A stretch of DNA of 64,000 bases from Acanthopleura granulata (taxonomy: Eukaryota > Mollusca > Polyplacophora > Chitonida > Chitonidae): assembly GCA_016165875.1 (NCBI GenBank), contig JABBOT010000009.1, positions 19,172,783 to 19,236,782 of the forward strand. Reading direction: 5' to 3'. Every line of letters begins with the position of its first letter. Positions within the stretch are counted from its first letter, which is position 1. The notes under the pieces are model-generated. The model searched no databases. It was not told the origin of the DNA and saw only the letters and a list, made by a program, of their open reading frames with translations. Made by a program: the position numbers and the translations under genes. This document shows positions 55,561 to 64,000 of the stretch, piece after piece.

Positions 55561-56980
55561 CGATAATTAACTGAATTGCTACCTGACTTATAGGACAATC
55601 ATTAAGGCCGTAGAAGTCAACTAAGCATATTCATATTTTAGTATTCATGAATGAATGATTTTAGCTTCACGCCACCTCGGCAGTATTTTAGCTGTATTTT
55701 GAAAAGTGGCTTTAAAACGAAATTGCTTTATAACGCAGAAAAAAAACGTCAATTCAAATGAACAGGTAAATAGCACTTATCTGTCTTCTTTGTGAAAGCG
55801 AATTTAATGGTGACTAAAAAAACCTAGCATTTACATATCAAATGTTTATAACGTGGATAATTTGAGTTGTGTTTTTGTGATTGTAAGATTTGGAGAGATA
55901 GCCGTGTTCTGTAGCCACAACCACAAGTCTGACAACGGCTTGTAGAACGAAAATGTCAGATTTTAATCTTCGTGTCCACGTCAATGTTTGTAATGCCCCT
56001 GAAGAATGCGTTAGCTGACTCAAAATACTGAATTCTCAGATTGAAAACTGATCTGACTCGACCAATACGGACCCCATGCAGTCTGCCGAGCGCTTATTAC
56101 ATCGTCGATATCTGCGCCTTTATCCAGCGCGTGGTGTTCAAGTGGTTGTATAGTTTACCCGTAAATGACGTGTTTTTATTCTAAAGAATGGAGTGAAATG
56201 CAGCTTTCGCACGAATAACGGAGGTAGAATACACCGTAACAAATACACTTACTGCTTGTGGATAATAATGGTCGCATCATGCTACGGTGTGCAGCTTTTC
56301 TTTTCTTTTCTTTCTTTTCTTTTTTTTTTTTTTTTTTTTGGACTAAAGCGACCTCAGCCACAACATGCAACCGTTATTGTTTCCATACAACACACTAAAG
56401 TTTCCTCTCACACAAAAGGTTGAAATCAATACACCTTACATGAAAAGAAAATAAATAATAAAATAAAGTGTAAAATGTAAAAGTTTGAAGGAGTGAATTT
56501 GCTTGGACATACCCTGACGTGCGACTTAACATCCAACATGCACGTGTGTACCTGAAGCAAAATTGTTTTTAAAAAGTGTACATAGCACTAATTTGTTTTT
56601 GCATTCGTTCAAGCTGTACTTTTTTAGTGGGTAATCGATTTTTTAGTTTGATTTTGGGGCATAACTGTAGCAAATATACAGTGAATGACGAAAATGTTAA
56701 CAGTGATGTACTAGTATTTCTTGGAAGACCAATATGATAAGCCAATGGAGCACAGTTAATCAGAAAATCGATAAACTTCCTCGGTAGAAATGAAGAGTGT
56801 TTTATACGAAGCTGTGTAGCAGTTATTGAGCGGTGTATAGATAAAGACAGCAAATAAACACGGAGTCTTACGTCCTAGAATAAAGGCTATGTAGTGAGTG
56901 ACTGCATGAGGTTTTGTTCGCTCTAGAGACAAGTACGAAATTTAAGTCGTCCTTTTATAGCGGTCGCTGGTGTGCTTGCG
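55561..56980. other. Non-coding, with a poly-T tract at about 56,300-56,340
   Basis: GAATGAATGATTTTAGCTTCACGCCAC at 55,648 matches a SINE tail also present at 62,898. The pyrimidine run TTTTCTTTTCTTTC then T(20) is the other notable structure. No gene recognised. Confidence 0.5.
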
Positions 56981-56984
56981 TGTT

Positions 56985-57100
56985 CAAATCCAACTTTAAC
57001 TGGTAATCCTGCGGCTTTAAGCCAGGAGGTTTGCCACGGACCTGGTTAAAGAGCGGAGGTGTTTCCAGCATGTCCCGGCTCTCTATCCAAGTAAGTAATC
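56985..57100 (+). mobile_element. SINE body fragment
   Basis: AAATCCAACTTTAACTGGTA, GCCAGGAGGTTTGCCACGGA and CTGGTTAAAGAGCGGAGGT resemble the body of a tRNA-derived SINE also represented near 60,230. Weak. Confidence 0.35.
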
Positions 57101-57109
57101 AATTTTTGA

Positions 57110-57280
57110 ATGTTACAGGATAGTAGGGCCTCGAACTGAACAATTATTTAATATCGCTGGGTTATGTGCAATTCTTAAATATTACTGGGTGGTATCAAGG
57201 AACAATTCTTACATATCACTGGGTCATATAAGTGAATAATTCTTAACTATCGCTGACTCATATAGGTGAATAATTATCAA
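57110..57280. repeat. Short tandem repeat, unit about 45 bases
   Basis: ATCGCTGGGTTATGTGCAATTC, ATCACTGGGTCATATAAGTG and ATCGCTGACTCATATAGGTG, each followed by AATAATTCTTA-like sequence, about four units. Confidence 0.65.
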
Positions 57281-57469
57281 GATAAGAAACAAACTGCGAT
57301 CTTTCTATCATTAAAGAATCCCACATCATAAATACACAAGTAAGCATATCTCAGAGACAAGAACATCAGTTTCCTGGTATATATGGTGTAATGGAACAAG
57401 GGCCGATGACTGGTTGCCTGGGATAGAGATGAGGGTTTGTCGAAGGCGGAGACGAACGACAGAGTGATT

Positions 57470-57660
57470 CTATTGGGGAATGGAGAACAAACGAAAAAGG
57501 GAAGAGAACAGTGGAGAACAAACGAGAAAGGGAAGAGATGAGTGGAGAACAAACGATAAAGGGAAGAAATGAGTGGAGAACAAATGAGAAAGGGAAGAGA
57601 AGAGTGGAGAAAAAACGAGAAAGGGAAGGGAAGGGAAGGGTGGAAGACAAGAAATGAGGA
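57470..57660. repeat. Purine-rich minisatellite, unit 31 bases
   Basis: AGTGGAGAACAAACGAGAAA followed by GGGAAGAGATG repeats about five times. The plus strand is almost entirely A and G. The proline- and serine-rich open frames on the other strand are products of this repeat, not genes. Confidence 0.9.
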
Positions 57661-57894
57661 GAAGTAATTGCAAGAAATGAAGTAAGAGAGGGTGTATAAC
57701 CTGGTTCAAAGTGAAATGAGGGAAAATAATTTGTGAGTATTTTGGGCATTCAATATTCTGGCCGTATTCATTAAAACAGTACCTGAGCATATAGGACTCC
57801 GGGGTCCACCACTCGCGGTATGAGTAAGTTTGATGCATGGAGTGACCAGATTAAAACAGTTCGGCATTGGCAAGTAACTGAGCAACTTTGTCGT

Positions 57895-58170
57895 ACACAG
57901 TGGCGTAAACCAACGAGTGGGATAAAAAAATGTACGCCACCTCAAATTTGTGGAACATGTTGGCGTGATTCCACGAGAGGAATGAAAATATACTCTGCCT
58001 CAAATTGTCAAGTGCATGGAATAAAAAATGTACGCTACCTTAAATTGTAGTATATATTGGCGTAAACCAACAAGTGAAATAAACAAAATACGCTACCTCA
58101 AACTCTCGCACATAGTGGCATAAATCGACGAGTGCAACAAAAAATATAGGCTCCCTCAAATTTTCCCACA
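57895..58170. repeat. Minisatellite, unit about 60-66 bases
   Basis: GTGGCGTAAACCAACGAGTG, then GGATAAAAAAATGTACGCCA and CCTCAAATTTG recur about four to five times with substitutions. Confidence 0.85.
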
Positions 58171-58587
58171 TAAAACTGTAGTTAACTGGACCAACGGATG
58201 GCTTCTGATACATGTGTGGTGGGTAAATGGTTAGCGATACGTGAGCATGCGCACAACTCGCCTCCACATTCAAACTGCCCCACTTTTGAAGGAAGTTGAA
58301 ATCGGGACTAGTTTACGATGCACGTTCAATTAAGTGCAACAACCGGTTAGCAGGCCTTCAGCAGCCCTTGTTCACGCGGTGGTCACTAAGGTCTGGTGTT
58401 TGAGTTTAGATATCGACGAAAACTTCCGACATGTAAGGTTGTGATTATTTGCTGAGCTGCTGTGTCTGGCCATCGGCTTCGCCACAATTCACTGGCTAAC
58501 CACCGATCTATCGATCAAATCGTGTTATACACCGGCACATAACGCAGTTTAACTCATTGATTAATTGATTCATTCTCTCTTTAGGCT
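58171..58587. other. Non-coding, no recognisable gene
   Basis: Nothing beyond short frames. Confidence 0.45.
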
Positions 58588-58760
58588 AATTTGGTTTATT
58601 TGAATAGAACTTTACGTCACATGCAACTATATTTCAATGATGCGACGAAATCAAGTATTATGGTGGCAGGAAGCCGGGAAGAGCCCGGGGGAAAACCCAC
58701 GACCAACCACAGGTTGCTGGTTGCTGACAGACCTTCCCGCGTACGGCCGGAAAGAAAACT
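58588..58760 (-). mobile_element. SINE-A fragment
   Basis: TTTATTTGAATAGAACTTTA, CCCGGGGGAAAACCCACGAC and CTTCCCGCGTACGGCCGG in minus orientation; the head half is missing. Confidence 0.8.
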
Positions 58761-59980
58761 TATAGTCTTTATATCAGACGATGTCTTCATGAAGCTGGTT
58801 AGTACTAAAACCAGTGTCGTTATATCACTGCCCCACTGACACAACATACAATTATATAGGCATCAGACAGGACATCCAGACACCAGGCTGGTCCCGACTC
58901 TGGGACTAGTTTGACGAACATGGGGTAAGTTATGTCAAACGTAACTGTCATGACGACACAACACATACTATAGAAATACGTCGCCATAGTGGTTACATTT
59001 GAAATGGCATTCCACCTTCTTCACAAAGCAGGCCCCGGCAACGAAACCGGGCCATTCCAACATAAAAGACTGCCAATCGTGTTTTTCCCAGTATGCAATC
59101 AGAAATGTACATTTCAAGAGGCGCTGATAAAATGTGTCATATCTCACAATCGTCAATATTCAGCGTTGGCGGGGTCGCTGGCACAGAGATTTGTGGAGTT
59201 ACGAAAACCACTGATGGTCCCTAGAGAAGCAGCCCTGAAATATTGTTTATTCAGTGTACGATTCAGTCGTTAAATTGAAAAAAATGGCGTATTTGCCTGT
59301 CCAAGAAACAAGAAAGCAAAGAAAGCTTCAAATATCAACAATTTAACGCAAAACAATACTGAAAACCTACGTTTAAATACTAATTCATGTATTCCCACCT
59401 TTATACATTTGGAAGAGAATTCCAATGTGTATGTCTGCACGGGATTTTCCACAGCCTAACAATATTGTTATTATTATTATTGACTTATTTCAAAAGTCAT
59501 TTCATTATTTACCTTCCTTCAGTACTTAGGTAAATAAACTACAGTGTGTTGTTAATGGAAATCCAGGGTATGCGCAGCGGTCAATTATATGTGTGCCAGT
59601 ACACACAGTACCACAATATCAGACTGGGACCACCTGTAAACTGTGCCTAACTGAGCAAATTATCGCTGGTGCATGTCCCCCAGGTCAGAAAACACAAATG
59701 AGAGCCGTCGCATTGGAAGTCAGTATCGTGGTTTGGGGTGGAAAGTACCACACCCAGGCGTCTTACCAAGAGTGTTCAAATTGCTATTTTCTTTTTTTCT
59801 TTATTTAGTTTTCTTTTACTTTTTTGTTAAGGCTGTTAATTGCATGTCACATATACGCTGTCACGGTAAAGGAACCGTGGAAAAATTAGTTATAGGTTAG
59901 AGTGGTGCTGAATTTAAATAGCTACTCCGTTTAATTTTGTCCACTAATACATAAAAATATATATCCATATATAGTCTTCC
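58761..59980. other. Non-coding, no supported gene
   Basis: Open frames up to 94 residues (58,989-59,273) show no domain or splice context. Confidence 0.4.
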
Positions 59981-60095
59981 CTGATTGAAAAGGTGGGTCC
60001 TCACTGATTGAAAAGGTGGGGCCCTTGCTGATTGAAAAGGTGGGGCAATTGTTTAACGAAAAGGTTGGCGTGGCTGATTAAAAAATATTTTAAAA
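59980..60095. repeat. Short tandem repeat, unit about 27-29 bases
   Basis: CTGATTGAAAAGGTGGGGCC recurs about four times, with a diverged unit (GCTGATTGAAAGGTTGG) near 60,127. Confidence 0.8.
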
Positions 60096-60139
60096 AATGG
60101 TGGAGGGGTCTGGAGGGAGCAGGGGCTCGCTGATTGAAA

Positions 60140-60335
60140 GGTTGGAAACCTTCTTGTGTGGCTTAAGCCTTGTTGTCATCGTAGAGAAGCAGCGTGAGGT
60201 CATTGTTATCGGAGGTTCGAATCCAGTTATCGTTGGTTCGACTTGCGGCTTTGTCAGGAGACTGACTGGGAAGCTAGATAGCGAAGGTCAAGTGTTTACT
60301 CCGAACATTCCCATTTTCGAAACTCCTACCCCTGA
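60140..60335 (+). mobile_element. tRNA-derived SINE-like sequence
   Basis: TGTGGCTTAAGCC fits an A box and GAGGTTCGAATCC (about 60,211) a B box, about 60 bases apart. The following GCGGCTTTGTCAGGAG...AGTGTTTACTCCG resembles a SINE body. A 99-residue open frame over it is not called as a gene. Confidence 0.5.
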
Positions 60336-60462
60336 GATAAGCCGTCGCATTAGAGAATATTTCATGCTTAAAGAGCCCAAATCGCAAATGAAATAAATAG
60401 CTGAATCTCATCTAATAAAGGTGGATAAACCAGACAGACGGGCAGAACGAATCATTTACTAA

Positions 60463-60706
60463 AGCGGCCTCCGTGGGCGAGGGGTTTAGTGCCTTAGAGC
60501 AGCACAATGACCCAGGCGCCTCTGATCTCACATTATTGTCGCTGTGAGTTCAAGTCCAGCTCATGCTTCAGTATGCCAGCAACCCTTTGGATGGTCGGGG
60601 GTTCTGCCCGGTTTCCTCCCATCATAATGCTGGCCGCCCTTGTGCATGTGAAACAGTCCTGAGCTTGGCGTTAAACACCAATCAAATAAATAAATAAAAT
60701 AAATCA
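60463..60706 (+). mobile_element. SINE-A copy
   Basis: Head GCGGCCTCCGTGGGCGAGGG, GTGAGTTCAAGTCCAGCTCA, a shortened body, and the tail CACCAATCAAATAAATAAAT. Confidence 0.9.
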
Positions 60707-60716
60707 CTAACTACGT

Positions 60717-60905
60717 TGTTTGGTTTGATTTGATGTGATTGTTCTTCAACGTCACACTGTAGATTTTTGACTTATACAATGGCAGCCATTTCCTTGCACG
60801 GATCTAGAAAATCGAAGTGCCCAAGGATAAACCACCGACGTTTGGCAAGTCACTGACGAAGTTTTCCACTTGTGAGGCGCAGCTATTCACACCATATTGA
60901 TGGAA
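60717..60905 (-). mobile_element. SINE of the third family
   Basis: TTGATGTGATTGTTCTTCAA, AACCACCGACGTTTGGCAAG and CACACCATATTGATGGA; the last two blocks recur at 51,508-51,585. Confidence 0.55.
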
Positions 60906-61083
60906 GACAAGCGGTCAAGCGACCAGCGTCGGACTGTCATCGAGACGTCACAAACAGTAAAAGCGGAAGACTCTAATTCCCTATCCAAGACAAGGTTACA
61001 GCCGCGCTCCTCGTGTACACGTGACATAGCGACTGAAAGGGAATCTCCTAAAATAACTAAACAACAGCCCTGCTGTCTACTAC

Positions 61084-61305
61084 CGCCTCATTGGCATTGT
61101 GGTTAGAGCGTCCGCTTCGAGATCGGGATCCCTGATCAATCCCGGGTCGGGTACTATCAAAGGATTTAAAATGGTTTAGGCATGATGCTTAAGTGACGAC
61201 AGACTCTCTCTGGCACAAGCAGAGAGACAGAATATCTACATTCTAACTCCTTATCGTCATTTGACTGAAAAGTTGTTGAGTACGACGTAAAACGCATGCA
61301 TACAT
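61084..61305 (+). mobile_element. tRNA-derived SINE
   Basis: A box in CATTGGCATTGTGGTTAGAG, B-box-like CTGATCAATCCCGGG about 35 bases later, and a tail with GTTGAGTACGACGTAAAACG and TACATACATACG. Confidence 0.6.
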
Positions 61306-62160
61306 ACATACGCTCATCACTACATGTTCTCAAATTTGAGACTGATATCATAATTTAACGGTAAGAGTACTGTAGCCACATGTGTAACAGATTCACACTA
61401 CATGCTAAGGAAATTAAACACAATTTCTCACAACACTCAATGCAGCACCAAAATCGCAATATACCAACGTAGCACGACTTTCCCCTACAAACGATGACTT
61501 ACCTTTTCTCACAGCTGATGGACGATATTCTTTCACTGGCAAGATAAAGTAGTCATCAGCATTTCCTGCTCGAGGTATTATCGATAAAGTAACGGCTGAT
61601 GAGTTTTATGTCGTCCTTCCGATCGGCGCTAGCCAATGGCCAATAATTTGATGGATAACGACGGAGTTGATGGACAGCCTTAACGAGCCAATCGCAGACA
61701 AGAATGTTTCATTTCACTTCCAGCGAACATGTATATATATATGAGTATCAGTGCCGCCGATGAGCGAAGAAATTGACAGCTGTCGCTTACGTTACTACGG
61801 GACCGATCAGCATACAGCGCTACAGGGTCGCAATGAAACGATTCCTGTATAACTTCGGAGAGCAAAGACGCTCATATATTCCTGTTGTCCGGTCGCTGAT
61901 ATCTTATTTTTAATCATTCTTTCTACGCTATAGGACCTATAATTCATTTATTTGATTGCGTTTCACGCCGCTTACTTCGCTTATAAGACCGCTGATTTCA
62001 TGGCTTGCCTTCAACTGGTACATAACGATCATTTTAGTAAAGGACGCACAAAACACGTGTACGTGTATCTTCCCCGAATCTTTCATAATAAGTATTTTGT
62101 CAATGAAAATAAACACTGATGTTAATAATTATGAACGGAACATATAAAATATACAACAGT
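61306..62160. other. Non-coding, no recognisable gene
   Basis: Contains a short SINE-A-like tail at about 61,943-61,985 (ATTTGATTGCGTTTCACGCC) and a TA microsatellite near 61,732. Confidence 0.45.
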
Positions 62161-62164
62161 ATTT

Positions 62165-62400
62165 GTCATTTATTTATTTCTCTACCATCATTATATTAAA
62201 CCCCTTAGTTTGGATATTTTCACTGACATATAACGGTAGTAAGGTTGTTGGTTTGAGGAAACCAAAGTACGCGGAGTAAATCACCGCCTTCGCCGATAAC
62301 CTGGCAAAACTCCTGTCTTAGTCGATTAATCAAGAGCAAGATTCGAACACCTGATCTCACTGGTGACGGACTTGATCTTCAGCGAGTGTCACATGTGGCG
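62165..62400 (-). mobile_element. tRNA-related SINE (minus)
   Basis: Tail side TTTATTTATTTCTC, body AAGTACGCGGAGTAAATCAC and GATAACCTGGCAAAACTCCT, then CAAGATTCGAACACCTGATC, the reverse of a B box, on the head side. Confidence 0.6.
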
Positions 62401-62569
62401 GTTTTGCCGTCCGAGCCGGAGAATGCCCATGACATCCATGCACATGGTCAAAGTACATGGAGTTGGCCTCAGTCCTATGTACTGAGCTTTGTTTCAATGA
62501 ATACTGATAGAGAATTGGATGCCAAAAATACGCACAAAATATTATTTCTGAAATGTGAAACTCGTAAAC

Positions 62570-62745
62570 CTCCTTCCTTCCTTTAACAAAGCCGTCCAAA
62601 GCTAAGCACCTCTTTGCCCTTTCCTGGAGAGCGTCACACTTTTCGGTGCTTGCGTGCTCATGACAAAACTTCTAGGTACCGGTAGCACTCAAGAACCGCA
62701 GAGTCACAGCAGGACATGATTCGTTTCATTGAGGATTGGGCAGCG
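62570..62745. repeat. Dispersed repeat shared with 10,375-10,540
   Basis: GTCACACTTTTCGGTGCTTG, GTGCTCATGACAAAACTTC and GTCACAGCAGGACATGATTC match the blocks near 10,430-10,515. Confidence 0.6.
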
Positions 62746-63017
62746 CGTCAGAGGCTCCAGTTGTATTTTGTCAATAAATAAACCAACCTTTGTGACAAAA
62801 TACATGGAAGGAACAAAATGCTTCCCCAAATCCTGTTTATGTAACAAGTATTTTGTGAACAAATATAACAATTTGTTGCCGAGATAGAGAAAAATCGAAT
62901 GAATGAATGATTGTAGCTTAACGCCACATCGGCAATATTTGTCACAGTCACGAGTTAGGAAGAGCAGTAACAAGTTACCTATATGTGGTGAGACCACCAA
63001 CCAAGTCACGGGACAAT

Positions 63018-63272
63018 TTATTTACGTATTTGGTGTTGGGGTACGATTTATGTTTACGAATATTTCACTTGTGCGACGGGGAACAGCAATATAGTGGGAC
63101 GCCTGCATGGACAGAGCCCAGTGGAAACGAGTTCGAATCCAGTTCATGCAGGCTGTGGTCTGCCAGCAACGTGCGGATGGTCGTCGTTTTCCCCGGGGCT
63201 CTGCTGGTCGACGTAGTTTAAGTGAAATATTCTTGAGTGTAAAACACCAATGAAGTAAACAAATAAATAATC
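63018..63272. mobile_element. Inverted pair of SINE-A halves
   Basis: The left half (63,018-63,120) reads as a minus-strand tail (TTTACGTATTTGGTGTTGGG, CACTTGTGCGACGGGGAACA); the right half (63,125-63,272) reads as plus-strand body and tail (GCGGATGGTCGTCGTTTTCC, GTGAAATATTCTTGAGTG). Both share the same tail sequence in opposite directions. Confidence 0.75.
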
Positions 63273-64000
63273 TCGGTGGTGAGATTTTGAACCGTCATCT
63301 CACCTAACCTTGCAGTGTACAGAATCCTTTTACACTTCATAGCTGTTTGCATATAAAATGTTTCCTCAGAACAATTACGTTACCTCGCTTGTGTTATCGC
63401 TGATTTGTCAAGACCTCTATTCTATTTCCGGTGGAGTTTTTTTTTTAGAAGTCCGTCAAAATGGCCATATATCACCATTAAAGATCATTTTAAACTGTTT
63501 ATATTGTCGGCATCTAACATTGATCGATTACAATTCGTCTTCATATACATTATAAATTTAGGCGTGGTTATTCTTTCCTGAATGACATATTGCTATATGA
63601 TGTCTAATTGTAATAATTATCCCATTACGTCAAATTATGACAGAAGAGAGGAAACAATGATTTTTCAGGCAGCTGAGGCAATGCCCTCGTCTCCGTCGAT
63701 CGGCGCCTGGCCTGTGTGGACGCTGGTGCGAATAAAGTTATCGCCATCTGTTCAGACAAGTCAGAGGGATTTTAAAGGCGGTGTTTTTCTCCTGTCATGA
63801 AGCAAGTGAACCGTTCTCGGGAATGAGTGTCAAGCACCTTTCAAATAAATATATGCACTGTGCGTGTTAATCTTTGTTTCTATGTATCTAATAGATATCA
63901 GTAAATATTGATAATAATTAATAAATATTAAGTACTCTATTAGATATAAAGCTTTATTGAAATATTTATTCCTGGTTCGTACCAGATGTTGGACTAGCAT
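63273..64000. other. Non-coding, no recognisable gene
   Basis: AT-rich to the window end; short frames only. Confidence 0.45.

Noticed and set aside
57366..57838. Proline/serine-rich proteins on the minus strand
   Set aside because: They are translations of the 31-base purine minisatellite in different frames.
60097..60396. 99-residue frame as a gene
   Set aside because: It coincides with a tRNA-derived SINE-like sequence and has no domain.

Overview
The window is animal nuclear DNA, AT-rich, intron-bearing and packed with mobile-element remains. A peptide-type rhodopsin-family receptor, a secreted PAN-like plus discoidin-like protein and at least 14 copies of a tRNA-derived SINE with a long conserved body point to a lophotrochozoan, most likely a marine mollusc (inference; I cannot exclude a brachiopod or relative). 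There is no bacterial, operon, CRISPR or rRNA signal, and no convincing free-standing tRNA gene.

Layout. 1-3.84 kb (minus strand) is a broken protein-primed-type family B DNA polymerase, cut by the window edge. A C2H2 zinc-finger exon at 6,977-7,120 (minus) has a perfect splice donor in matching phase and may be its 5' exon. Between them, on the plus strand, lies a small intronless gene (4,220-4,501) with a CCAAT/octamer-like promoter and a near-perfect histone-type 3' stem-loop, followed by a decayed second copy. 5.8-9.3 kb is degenerate tandem repeat. 9.3-19.9 kb is non-coding, with SINEs and a 1.1-kb terminal-inverted-repeat element.

The best multi-exon gene runs on the plus strand from 19,932 to 35,885. 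It has four exons whose splice sites and phases agree, giving a predicted secreted protein of about 263 residues: signal peptide, cysteine-rich PAN/apple-like region, then a discoidin-like (galactose-binding-fold) beta-sandwich. Its 12.5-kb first intron contains a decayed LTR retrotransposon of the Ty3/Gypsy type (about 22.6-27.4 kb, itself carrying a SINE), an inverted-repeat element, a MITE and a tandem duplication.

38.3-40.3 kb (minus) is a second broken Ty3/Gypsy pol fragment. 40.3-53.1 kb is mostly non-coding, with repeats and weak exon candidates. 53,514-54,623 (minus) is an intact single-exon class A GPCR of 369 residues, with a 5'-UTR splice acceptor just upstream of its ATG. 54.7-64 kb is repeats, minisatellites and SINEs.

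The intact genes are independent transcription units; I see no shared pathway. Exon calls are by eye and untested by RNA data. SINE and repeat boundaries are approximate, typically within about 10-30 bases.
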